From CAZVYN01 sp964631125 (GTDB taxonomy: Bacteria > Eisenbacteria > RBG-16-71-46 > CAIMUX01): a stretch of 15,109 nucleotides of DNA. Below the pieces are notes generated by a model, which was not told the DNA's origin, did not search any database, and was given only the letters and a program-made list of their open reading frames with translations. Location of the stretch: the NCBI GenBank assembly GCA_964631125.1, contig CAZVYN010000089.1, positions 1 through 15,109 of the forward strand, read 5' to 3'. Of this stretch, positions 1 through 7,015 are shown piece by piece. Each line of letters starts with the position of its first letter. Position 1 is the stretch's first letter. Made by a program: the position numbers and the translations under genes.

Positions 1-56
1 CTTCGATCCCGCCCAAGCGGGCGCGGCGCGCGCGGCCCGCTTGGGCGGGATCGAAG
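1..56. repeat. Perfect inverted repeat, 22-bp arms
   Basis: Bases 1-22 are the exact reverse complement of bases 35-56, with a 12-base GC-only loop (23-34). It begins at the first base of the window, so the structure may extend further left. Either strand would form a very stable hairpin. No T-run follows the right arm, so a classic rho-independent terminator is not supported on the plus strand. A bidirectional hairpin terminator or part of a mobile/repeat element are both possible. Confidence 0.85.
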
Positions 57-99
57 GTTCGAGCGGGTCGGAACGTGCCCGACAGGGCTGGTCCCCGTG

Positions 100-127
100 G
101 TCGAACTCGTTTCAAAACGAGTTCGAC
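100..127. repeat. Perfect inverted repeat, 13-bp arms, 2-base loop
   Basis: Bases 100-112 are the exact reverse complement of 115-127, separated only by two bases. An outer pair of near-complementary segments, about 89-97 and 141-150 with one bulged base, would add a second stem around it. The whole 88-150 stretch could therefore fold as one long, nested hairpin. Together with the 1-56 repeat this suggests a structured intergenic element (double terminator, structured RNA or small repeat element). No protein-coding explanation is visible. Confidence 0.8.
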
Positions 128-369
128 GGTCCGCGCAGCAGGGGAACCAGGATGATGCGTCGGCAGTCCGTTTCCCCCGAGGGCAGCGCACCTGGGGCTT
201 CGACACATTGTAACTTGTTGCTATCAATTTGTTTACGCGACACCCGCCCTCCCCGCACCATTGGCGACGTCCGCCGCTGCGACTGCTCGTCCGGGCCTCG
301 ACACGAGATCAATTCTTCTGTCCACCACCCCGCGATCCGGGTGAGACGGGGCGGATCAGGGGACGGGAG

Positions 370-1065
370 TCAGGGGGTGCCCATCATCAGCTCGGCCCGG
401 ACCTCCGACGCGAGGCTGGCAACCTCGCGGTCGAGATCGTGGCGGTAGAGATCGAGCGCCGCCATGACCTGCCGCCTGTGCTCCCGGGGAGTGCTCCGCA
501 GAGCTCGGATCGTAGCCAGCCGAACTCGACGTGACGGGTCGCGAAGCGCGTCGGTGAATCCGCGGATCGGAGGATAGGGGCTCGAGAGGAGACCCCTCGC
601 TCGCTCGAACACAGCAGCTCGGACCTCTAGGTTCGGATCCTCTCGGTGCTCGAACATCCGCGCCTGTAGCTTCCCGTCGGCGCGGTAGTAGTCGGTCGAC
701 AGCACAAGGAGTCGCGTCTCCGCGTCCCCTCGATCGAGCGCACGCAGGATCGCGACACGGGCCACGCGATCGGTCGGGCTCCATGACCCGAGGATGAAAC
801 AGGCACCTTCGCGCCGCCAGCGCGCATCGCCCGACCACAGGACGGGTTCGAGCCGCGGGACGAGCGCACCCGCGGAGTCCGCTAGTTGCCGAAGCGCAAG
901 CGCCGCGAGACTGCTCGTCGCGGAGTCGCCGGTCTCGAGCTCGAACGGGAGGCTGTTGAAGGAGGGGTCAGGGAGATCGTCCGAGTTCGACGCGCGAGCG
1001 GCAGCGTGACCGCCGATCGCAGCGACAGCGTTCCACAAGATCGCGCGGATTCGCAGGGACGCCAC
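370..1065 (-). CDS. HEAT-like repeat protein, truncated paralogue of the upstream gene
   Basis: A 231-aa protein starting at a GTG directly abutting the TGA of the preceding gene (TGA 1068-1066, GTG 1065-1063), which implies translational coupling. From about residue 32 onward it aligns by eye with residues 183-389 of the neighbour. Shared landmarks include LPDPSF versus IPDVSF, ACFILGSWSP versus ACFVLGRWSP, AILRALD, FEHREDP and DALRD. These repeated helix-turn-helix units look like HEAT/armadillo-type scaffolds. Unlike its neighbour it lacks a signal peptide and the N-terminal NTR-like region, so export is doubtful. It could be a functional short copy or a decaying duplicate; the open frame across 696 bases argues mildly for function. 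No catalytic motif is visible and the function is unknown. Confidence 0.65.
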   Translation of the reverse strand: MASLRIRAILWNAVAAIGGHAAARASNSDDLPDPSFNSLPFELETGDSATSSLAALALRQLADSAGALVPRLEPVLWSGDARWRREGACFILGSWSPTDRVARVAILRALDRGDAETRLLVLSTDYYRADGKLQARMFEHREDPNLEVRAAVFERARGLLSSPYPPIRGFTDALRDPSRRVRLATIRALRSTPREHRRQVMAALDLYRHDLDREVASLASEVRAELMMGTP

Positions 1066-2235
1066 TCATCGCCTCCATTTCGCACGAAGGGCCAAGACCT
1101 GCTGCGCGCTGCGCGCGACGTCGGGATCCGGGTCATCGACGCACTGCTCGAGCGCAGTGACGATCTCTGTCGAGTCGATCTGGGCGCCGTGGTAGGCATC
1201 GGCGAGTGCGTCGGCCAGCGCCCATATCGACACTTCTCGGACCGCCGGAGACGAGTCTCGCAGCGCGTCTGTGGAGGGGCGGAGGCGCGGACGAGCGCCT
1301 CGGGCAAAGGGGGCGCCGAAACGGAGAACGGTGCCGCGGATCTCGGGGTCAGGATCCTCTCGATGCTCGAAGAATCTCGCTCGTAACTCGTCGTCGATCA
1401 TGAACGGGATGTCCGAGACCACCACTCGGCGCGTCGTTTGGTCGCCCGCGTCGAGCGCTCGCAGGATCGACGTTTGCGCCGACGGAATGGACGGCGACCA
1501 GCGGCCGAGCACGAAGCAGGCGCGCTCACGACGGTGGATCTCGTTGGAGCTCATCAGGAGACGTTCCAGTGGCTTCACGAAGACGCCGGCCGAGTCGCAG
1601 GACTGAGCCAATGCATTCGAGTCCAGAGCGCAGGTTGTCGAATCCCCGTTTTCGATTTCTCGCATGATGCGCCGAAAAGAGACATCAGGGATCGGTTCCG
1701 CGTCGGGCAGCGTCTGACGAGGCGCACCTACGTTTCGCGAGAGGCAGAGCAGACTCGGCGCGCTCTTCGGCAAGTCTTGCGTGGCGGCGCCCCACTGCAG
1801 ACATCCGTCTTCGCGGCGAGAAGCGAAGATCAGATAGCGACTCCCTTCGCTCGGAAGCGGTGGTTGCGGCCCGTGAGACCACATGAGAGCCCATTCTCCC
1901 ACCCGACCATCTATATTGAGATCCGGACCGCGATTCGCCATGAACTCGAGCGTGTCCGTGGTCGCGCCCTTCCAGATGTCCGTGACTCGGACTCGGTAGC
2001 GATCTTCCGTTTGCGGCTGGTCGATCGTGGGGGTGTCGCCTGGGATTCCGCGGATCGCGATGCCAACGCAGACGAACTCGGCCCGCCGGAACCAGGATTC
2101 CGTATTGGAGTCCATCCAGGAGCACGCCTCGCGGGCCTGTCTCTTCGAGGGCGCGGCCCGGTCCGCAGCCGCCATCGTGCTCGACAAGAGCAGCCTGGGC
2201 AGCACGAGTAGAAAAGTGCGCGCTGGCAGGTTCAT
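1066..2235 (-). CDS. Secreted protein with NTR/TIMP-like N-terminal region and HEAT-like repeats
   Basis: I place the start at the ATG at 2235 (389 aa). It gives an N-terminal sequence with basic residues and a hydrophobic stretch (LLVLPRLLLSSTMAAA) typical of a signal peptide, although no strong ribosome binding site precedes it. The frame is open further upstream but would run into the CoA-transferase gene with a composition unlike protein. Residues about 38-165 contain cysteines at 38, 56, 145 and 164. The pattern FVCVGIAIRG, VRVTDIWKG, SRYLIFAS recalls the bacterial TIMP/NTR-like fold (inference from pattern only). Residues about 183-389 form HEAT-like helical repeats (AILRALD-type helices, FEHREDPDPEIR). 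The next gene downstream is a partial copy. A hairpin (2280-2304) lies in its leader. A secreted or periplasmic scaffold role is likely; substrate and partner are unknown. Confidence 0.65.
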   Translation of the reverse strand: MNLPARTFLLVLPRLLLSSTMAAADRAAPSKRQAREACSWMDSNTESWFRRAEFVCVGIAIRGIPGDTPTIDQPQTEDRYRVRVTDIWKGATTDTLEFMANRGPDLNIDGRVGEWALMWSHGPQPPLPSEGSRYLIFASRREDGCLQWGAATQDLPKSAPSLLCLSRNVGAPRQTLPDAEPIPDVSFRRIMREIENGDSTTCALDSNALAQSCDSAGVFVKPLERLLMSSNEIHRRERACFVLGRWSPSIPSAQTSILRALDAGDQTTRRVVVSDIPFMIDDELRARFFEHREDPDPEIRGTVLRFGAPFARGARPRLRPSTDALRDSSPAVREVSIWALADALADAYHGAQIDSTEIVTALEQCVDDPDPDVARSAQQVLALRAKWRR

Positions 2236-2279
2236 CCGACGTCCGATCGCGAGCCCCACGGCGACGACGTAGGTGGAAC

Positions 2280-2304
2280 TGTACGCCGGACACGGGGGCG
2301 TACA
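2280..2304 (-). promoter_or_regulatory. Hairpin in the 5' leader of the NTR/HEAT gene
   Basis: Bases 2280-2287 and 2297-2304 are perfect 8-base inverted arms around a 9-base loop, centred about 57 bases upstream of the ATG at 2235. It could be an operator or a leader hairpin. The surrounding 2236-2409 segment is more AT-rich than the genes and presumably contains the promoter, but I found no convincing -35/-10 pair. Confidence 0.35.
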
Positions 2305-2409
2305 ACATCTGCATTTCTGCTCCAAGATTTGCGTGCGGCCGGTCGGCAAATATATGTCGTGGTTGTACAAGAGCGCGGCTGGAGGCAGTTGAGATGCTCG
2401 TGCATTGAC

Positions 2410-2437
2410 GCGCAACTGGGTCCGGACCCAGTTGCGC
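2410..2437 (-). terminator. Perfect 28-bp palindrome after the CoA-transferase gene
   Basis: Bases 2410-2423 and 2424-2437 are exact reverse complements with no spacer. The palindrome starts six bases past the stop codon (2446-2444) of the CoA-transferase gene, the position expected for a transcription terminator. No T-tract follows on the minus strand, so it would be an atypical hairpin terminator or an mRNA 3'-end stabiliser. As spacer-free DNA symmetry it could equally bind a dimeric protein. Confidence 0.55.
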
Positions 2438-2443
2438 TGATCG

Positions 2444-3757
2444 CTACGCGGCGGGGCCCGCCCCCCCGCCGAGCACGAAGTGCCGGATCTCGGCGAACGA
2501 TCGGCGCAGCTCCCCGCGCACGTCTGGATGGGCGATCGAGATGAGCGCCTCGGCGCGCTCACGCAACGTCTTTCCGAAGAGATTGACCGCGCCGTACTCG
2601 GTGACTACCCAATGCACATGACCGCGAGTGGTGACCACGCCGGCGCCCGGCTTCAGCTCCATCACGATGCGGGAGACCTTCCCGCCCGCCGCGGTCGACG
2701 GGAACGCGATGATCGGCTTGCCGCCGTGCGAGAGCGCGGCGCCGCGCACGAAATCCATCTGTCCGCCGATGCCGGAGTAGATTCGGTGGCCGATCGAGTC
2801 GGCCACGACCTGTCCGGAGAGATCGACCTCGAGGGCCGAGTTGATCGCGACGACCTTGTCGTTCTTGCGGATCAACGAGGTGTCGTTGGTGCGATCGCAG
2901 GGATGGAACTCGACGAATGAGTTGTCGTCGACGAAGTCGTAGACACGCTGCGAACCCAGGACGAAGCTCGTCACGATGCGGCCGGGATGGACCGACTTGT
3001 ACCGATTGGTCACGACTCCAGCCTCGACCAGATCGACGATTCCATCCGAGAACATCTCGGTGTGGACGCCCAGATCCCGCTTGTCGCCGAGCCGCCGGAG
3101 CGTGGCGTCGGGAATGGCTCCGATCCCCATCTGGAGCGTCGCCCGGTCTTCGATGAGACCCGCCACGTGCGCCCCGATCTGATCCTCGATCGCCGAGGAC
3201 ACGGATGGCGCATGCGCGTGCAGCAGTCGATCGGTGTGGGTGAACGCGTGGAGCGACGAGAAACGCACCAGCGTGTTCCCGTGCGTGCGCGGCATCCGCT
3301 CGTTGATCTCCGCGATCACATAGCGCGCCGAGAGGGTCGCGGCCAGAGCGGCATCGACAGACGGCCCGAGCGTGCAGAAGCCATGCTTATCGGGCGGAGA
3401 AAGCTGCACGATCGCCACGTCGAGCGGAAGACTTCGGCTGAGGAACATCCGAGGGATGTCGGAGAGGAAGATCGGAATGAAATCGGCGCGCCCTTCCTCG
3501 ATCGCGGAGCGGAGCGGAGGTCCGGTGAAGAGCGAGACTGACGCAAATCTTCCCTGCTGATCGCGGTCGGCGAACGGCGCCGGACCAATTGTGTGCAGAT
3601 GGTAGAGCGTGACATCACTGAGACCGGGCTGCGCGGCCAACGCTTCGATGAGCGGCGTCGGCGTGGCCGCCGCGCCGTGCAGGAACACGCGCATGCCGCT
3701 CTGCACGCAGCGCACCGTCTCTTCCGGTGTCGAGGATCGGGCTTGCCAGTTGTTCAT
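2444..3757 (-). CDS. Acetyl-CoA hydrolase/transferase family protein (4-hydroxybutyrate CoA-transferase type)
   Basis: A 437-aa cytoplasmic enzyme, almost the length of characterised 4-hydroxybutyrate CoA-transferases. Family landmarks are clear: GIGAIPDA (211-218), HTEMFSDG (232-239) with E234 as the expected catalytic glutamate that forms the CoA thioester, the glycine loop SGIGGQMDF (328-336), and TEYGAVNLFGK near residue 390. Members exchange CoA between acetyl-CoA and short acids such as butyrate or 4-hydroxybutyrate, or hydrolyse acyl-CoA; the exact substrate cannot be assigned by motif. No Shine-Dalgarno sequence precedes the ATG. A TATAAG hexamer ends eight bases upstream of it, so the transcript may be leaderless. 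The gene is divergent from the cytochrome operon, and a strong palindrome follows its stop codon. It could supply carbon or energy metabolism feeding electrons to the neighbouring chain, but nothing in the sequence proves a link. Confidence 0.9.
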   Translation of the reverse strand: MNNWQARSSTPEETVRCVQSGMRVFLHGAAATPTPLIEALAAQPGLSDVTLYHLHTIGPAPFADRDQQGRFASVSLFTGPPLRSAIEEGRADFIPIFLSDIPRMFLSRSLPLDVAIVQLSPPDKHGFCTLGPSVDAALAATLSARYVIAEINERMPRTHGNTLVRFSSLHAFTHTDRLLHAHAPSVSSAIEDQIGAHVAGLIEDRATLQMGIGAIPDATLRRLGDKRDLGVHTEMFSDGIVDLVEAGVVTNRYKSVHPGRIVTSFVLGSQRVYDFVDDNSFVEFHPCDRTNDTSLIRKNDKVVAINSALEVDLSGQVVADSIGHRIYSGIGGQMDFVRGAALSHGGKPIIAFPSTAAGGKVSRIVMELKPGAGVVTTRGHVHWVVTEYGAVNLFGKTLRERAEALISIAHPDVRGELRRSFAEIRHFVLGGGAGPAA

Positions 3758-3941
3758 GCTGAGAACTTATACCGAAGCCTCGGCCGAAGAGAATCCAGAC
3801 AGTTCTCTCCGGTTTTGTACAACAAAGTTTGGAAGAGTTCGCGACAGCAGCGCGCGGCCGATGTACGGTCGGCCGCGGCAGTAGCAGCGTCACAAACGCC
3901 TGAGGGACTCGGTTCCCTGATCTTCGCGGAGGGCTCGCGAC
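3758..3941. promoter_or_regulatory. Divergent promoter region between the CoA-transferase and cytochrome operon
   Basis: These 184 bases separate two divergent genes and so must carry both promoters. On the minus strand TATAAG (3771-3766) is a good -10 candidate, placing transcription start almost at the ATG; its -35 is weak. The plus-strand promoter is not obvious; an AT-rich tract at about 3811-3835 is the best place to look. Two hairpins precede the cytochrome operon: 3853-3861 with 3869-3877 (perfect 9-bp arms, 7-base loop), and a short one at about 3903-3918. Either could be an operator or leader element. The first cytochrome gene has a good ribosome binding site, GGAGGG, at 3928-3933. 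Confidence 0.5.
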
Positions 3942-5627
3942 ATGTTGCGCTCGAGGTTCGTTTCGGTTGCGTGGATCGCTGTGATCTGCACCCCCGTTTT
4001 CTACGCCGGATGCGGCGATGAAGAAGTCGTCGAAGTCATCGTCCCGCCGGCGATCACCGCCTCCATCGAGTCGACCACGAAGAGCGTCGCGACCGGCGAA
4101 CCGCTCGCGCTCCGCCTCGTCGTCGATCCGGGCGGCCCCGACTACAGAGTCGAGTGGACCGCTTCGGGCGGAACCTTCACCACCGACACGCCCGACAGCG
4201 CGGTTTGGCTCTCGCCCGATGTGCCGGGCCTCTACAGCCTGGCGGCGACAGTGACCGACGGAGACGATGTCGGACTCGGCAAGCTAGATGTCGCCGTGGG
4301 TGCGTACATCCCCGAACACTCCCCGTTCTACGTCGGCGCGGTCGCGTGCGCCCTCTGTCACGACGGCGGCGCCGGCGGCGATCAGTACGGAACTTGGTCG
4401 CAGTCGGCGCACGCCGACGCCTTCGATATCTTGGTGGCGCGCGGACAGGACGACAACCCTGCCTGCACCGGATGCCACACCGTCGGCACCAATGGATTCG
4501 CGGTGGATCCCGAGCTGAACAACGGCGGCTACGACGAGACACAGGTCGAGCGGCTGTGGGGCGTGCAGTGCGAGAACTGTCACAAGCCCGGTAGCGAGCA
4601 TCCGACGGAAGACTTCGGCTCGGTCGCGGTCTCGATCGGCGCCGAGACCTGCGGAGACTGCCACAACGGCGTGCACCATCCGACCTTCGACGAGTGGTCC
4701 TCCTCCGGCCACTCCCAAGTCATCGCTTCGCCGGCCGGCCGCGCCGGCTGCGCGAAGTGTCACAACGGGCTCTTCGTGGCCGACTATCTGGACGACCCTG
4801 AGGGGTTCGTCCCGCCGACGACCGACCCGACCGAGTCGGCGCCGATCGTCTGCGCCGGTTGCCACGATCCGCACGGCAATGACAACCCTGGGAGCCTGCG
4901 CGACGCTTCGGTGACCGACCGAGCGTTGCCCAACGCCATCTTGGTCGAGGCGGCCGGCGCCGGCCGGCTCTGCATGGCGTGCCACAACGGCCGCCGCACC
5001 GATGAAGACGTCGACGCACAGATCGCGAATGGCGGCCGACTCGGACCGCACCCCTCCGTGCAGGGCGACATGTTGGCCGGCGTCAACGCCTACGAGAAGA
5101 TCAACGAGTCGTTCGACTTCCGCTCCAGCCTCCACATCCAGGTCCAGGACGCCTGCGTCACCTGCCACACGCACCCGCACGAGGGCGACATCCCGAACGG
5201 TATCCCGACGTTCACGGGCCACAACTTCAAGGCGACGGTGGAAGCCTGCACGCCGTGTCACGGCGCTGTGGAAGAGTTCGACGAGATCCTGGCCAAGCAG
5301 GACTTTGACGGCGACGGGACGATCGAAGGAGTCCAGTCGGAGGTCGCGGGACTCTTGGACGTGCTCCGAGAGACGGTCATCGCGGCGAGCACCTCGCAAG
5401 AAGCGATCGACGCCCTGACAGCGGACTTCGCGGCCAACATGGGCAGCGCCACGCTGACGACCGTCCGCCAGCGGGCGGCGTCGTACAACTGGGCGTATGT
5501 CAGCTTCGATGGTTCGACCGGCGTTCACAACACGACGTACGCGGTGCAACTCCTCCAGCAGAGCATCCTCTGGCTCGATCCGGGCGTGCTGACGCGTGCG
5601 TACATCCTCGTCGATCCCCAGGGGTGA
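3942..5627 (+). CDS. Nonaheme c-type cytochrome lipoprotein with Ig/PKD-like domain (gene A)
   Basis: 561 aa, with GGAGGG eight bases before the ATG. The N-terminus is a lipoprotein signal ending in YAGC (C24); tyrosine at -3 is unusual for a lipobox. Residues about 37-120 look like an Ig/PKD-type beta domain. Nine CxxCH heme motifs follow, at 136, 175, 210, 237, 270, 304, 344, 405 and 436. The section from YVGAVACALCH to the third motif (GVQCENCHKPGSEH) resembles the cytochrome c554-like multiheme family. Residues 454-461 (DFDGDGTI) match a calcium-loop pattern. The C-terminal helical part contains GVHNTTYAVQLL, similar to the GFHNP-type segment at the end of NrfA/HAO-superfamily cytochromes, but no CxxCK catalytic heme is present. 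It is the first gene of the operon, and its stop overlaps a possible GTG start of the barrel gene. Likely an outer-membrane electron carrier, perhaps surface-exposed. Confidence 0.9.
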   Translation: MLRSRFVSVAWIAVICTPVFYAGCGDEEVVEVIVPPAITASIESTTKSVATGEPLALRLVVDPGGPDYRVEWTASGGTFTTDTPDSAVWLSPDVPGLYSLAATVTDGDDVGLGKLDVAVGAYIPEHSPFYVGAVACALCHDGGAGGDQYGTWSQSAHADAFDILVARGQDDNPACTGCHTVGTNGFAVDPELNNGGYDETQVERLWGVQCENCHKPGSEHPTEDFGSVAVSIGAETCGDCHNGVHHPTFDEWSSSGHSQVIASPAGRAGCAKCHNGLFVADYLDDPEGFVPPTTDPTESAPIVCAGCHDPHGNDNPGSLRDASVTDRALPNAILVEAAGAGRLCMACHNGRRTDEDVDAQIANGGRLGPHPSVQGDMLAGVNAYEKINESFDFRSSLHIQVQDACVTCHTHPHEGDIPNGIPTFTGHNFKATVEACTPCHGAVEEFDEILAKQDFDGDGTIEGVQSEVAGLLDVLRETVIAASTSQEAIDALTADFAANMGSATLTTVRQRAASYNWAYVSFDGSTGVHNTTYAVQLLQQSILWLDPGVLTRAYILVDPQG

Positions 5628-5665
5628 GCGAGTACGACAAGCGAGCCGACGCGGGACGAACGCCG

Positions 5666-7015
5666 ATGAGATCTCAGCACCGAACTTCTTCCCGACACTG
5701 CAGGGTGCGGGTCGCCCTTGTCAGCGCGATCGTCCTGCTCTCCCCCGTCGGCCCGGCGGCTGCTCAAAGCGCTGCTCAAAGCGCTGGGCAGAGCGACGCG
5801 CGTAGCGCGAGGGAAACAGTCTCTAGTTGGCTGCGGCTGCGGACGACCGGCTACGCGTTCGAAGAAGCGACCCGTTCGGGAACCAAGCTCGATCGCTTCG
5901 GCGCCTACCAACAGTTCGACGGAGCGGTCGCCGGGCTCTTCGACGGTCTGGCGACGGCTCGCTTCTCCGGTAGGTTCGCCGACGATCTTTCGCTCGTCGA
6001 ACGGACCACCACCCGCAGTCGACTGCATGTCGGCTACGTCGAGCTGCGCCCCGCCAGTGCGCTGCGTGCTCGCGGAGGTCGGCAGTTCCTCCACACCGGC
6101 GCGACCAGCCTCGCGCTCGACGGCGTCTCGGTCACCGCTCGACCGAATCGCAAGATGGAAGCGAACGTCTGGGGAGGCCTGCGGGCGCCCTCTGACCGTT
6201 CGTTCGAGATCGGTCAGGACGACGACCGCGGCTTCGGCCTGGGCGTCACCCTGCGGCCGTCGCGTCGCGGGTCGGTCGGCGTCTCGTATGCCTATCGCGA
6301 GGAAGACGGCGCGATCACAGCGCGCCCGGTCGCGGTCGATGCTCTCGCATCGCTCATCGAAGGGGTGAGCCTACGCGGACGCGCGGTCTACGACGCGGAG
6401 CGCGAGGGGTGGATCCGCGCGGAAGCGCAGGGGCGCTGGCAGTCCGGCCCGAACGCGCCCGTCCTCTCGCTGCAGGCGCTGGACCGCCGACCCTCCGTCG
6501 ACGGCGCCTCTTACTTCGCGCGTTTCTCGGAAGTCGAGAGGATTCGGCAGGGACGAGCCTCGCTCCGGTACGAACGTCCGAACGGATTCGGCGGCGAGGC
6601 CGAGTACATCGGCAGCTTCGTCGACGAGCGGACGAGTTCACGCGTCGAGGTTGCCGCGCTCGTTCCCAACGGTCGGATCGGCTACAGCGCGCGCCTCGGC
6701 GACACCGGTGAAGAGACCGGTTGGTTCGGTGAACTCGGGGTGCGTCCCGTCGATTGGCTCTTCGCTTCCGCCGGCGCGTCGCTGGTCACCTATGCGCTCC
6801 TGGAAGACGCTCCCGAAGAAGAGGAGCGCGAATTGATCACCGCCTTCGGCGCGTTGCGGCTCGACCTGCGCCCCGGCCTCGCAGCGCACTTGGAGATCCA
6901 GAGCGTGGAGGATCCATCGTTCTCCGAAGACCTTCGCGTGCTCCTCGGTCTCGACTTGGTCGCCGGGCGAGGCGCGAGTCGTTTCGGGCTCGATCGCGGG
7001 AGGTTCCTGCCATGA
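5666..7015 (+). CDS. Predicted outer-membrane beta-barrel protein (porin of a porin-cytochrome conduit; gene B)
   Basis: The chosen ATG (5666) has GGGA nine bases upstream and gives a strong signal peptide: basic start, hydrophobic VALVSAIVLL, then AAAQSA, 449 aa in all. An in-frame GTG at 5624 overlapping the previous stop would add 14 charged residues and is less likely. The mature part has no CxxCH and few cysteines. It is full of alternating hydrophobic/polar stretches with aromatic residues typical of barrel strands (for example GLGVTLRPS, RGSVGVSYAYREED, GWIRAEAQGRWQ, GWFGELGVRP, ALRLDLRPGLAAHLEIQ). It sits between a heme lipoprotein and two more multiheme cytochromes and overlaps gene C by four bases (ATGA). 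The likely role is a sheath holding cytochromes across the outer membrane, as MtrB or OmbB do. It is much shorter than those, and I see no clear sequence match to them. Confidence 0.75.
   Translation: MRSQHRTSSRHCRVRVALVSAIVLLSPVGPAAAQSAAQSAGQSDARSARETVSSWLRLRTTGYAFEEATRSGTKLDRFGAYQQFDGAVAGLFDGLATARFSGRFADDLSLVERTTTRSRLHVGYVELRPASALRARGGRQFLHTGATSLALDGVSVTARPNRKMEANVWGGLRAPSDRSFEIGQDDDRGFGLGVTLRPSRRGSVGVSYAYREEDGAITARPVAVDALASLIEGVSLRGRAVYDAEREGWIRAEAQGRWQSGPNAPVLSLQALDRRPSVDGASYFARFSEVERIRQGRASLRYERPNGFGGEAEYIGSFVDERTSSRVEVAALVPNGRIGYSARLGDTGEETGWFGELGVRPVDWLFASAGASLVTYALLEDAPEEEERELITAFGALRLDLRPGLAAHLEIQSVEDPSFSEDLRVLLGLDLVAGRGASRFGLDRGRFLP
5759..5794 (+). repeat. Three tandem 12-bp repeats at the signal-peptidase site of the barrel gene
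   Basis: Two identical 12-base units (5759-5770, 5771-5782) and a third with three changes (5783-5794) encode the repeated AQS tripeptides just after the signal peptide. Slippage could change the copy number in frame, altering the length of the linker in front of the barrel. Confidence 0.7.

Larger units (their letters stand above)
1..369. other. Non-coding stretch rich in inverted repeats
   Basis: No open frame here looks like a real gene: those present have arginine/serine/proline-rich, low-complexity translations. The stretch lies downstream of the minus-strand HEAT-like gene that ends at 370. It contains two strong hairpin-forming inverted repeats (1-56 and 100-127), described separately. 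It also holds an unusually AT-rich patch at about 206-235, inside otherwise GC-rich DNA, that could hold a promoter, but I could not find a convincing -35/-10 pair. I see no tRNA cloverleaf, no CRISPR-like repeats and no transposase fragment. Confidence 0.6.

Noticed and set aside
1..369. tRNA, CRISPR array or insertion sequence at the left edge
   Set aside because: A GGTTCGA string near 56 looks like a tRNA T-loop, but its flanks do not pair and there is no anticodon or acceptor arm; there are no spaced direct repeats and no transposase fragment.
41..448. Possible small genes in the left non-coding stretch (41-448 plus, 112-312 minus)
   Set aside because: Low-complexity arginine/serine-rich translations running through the hairpins, with no ribosome binding sites or recognisable family; one overlaps the end of the HEAT-like gene.
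2236..2562. Longer start for the NTR/HEAT gene at 2562
   Set aside because: It would overlap the end of the CoA-transferase gene and cross the palindrome at 2410-2437, and would hide the signal peptide 109 residues inside.
4284..5549. 421-aa minus-strand open frame inside gene A
   Set aside because: Antisense to a cytochrome with nine CxxCH motifs; composition is typical of a shadow frame and there is no start context.
3942..5627. Gene A as ammonia-forming nitrite reductase NrfA
   Set aside because: The tail motif is similar, but there is no CxxCK catalytic heme, the heme number is nine rather than five, and it carries a lipoprotein signal and Ig-like domain.
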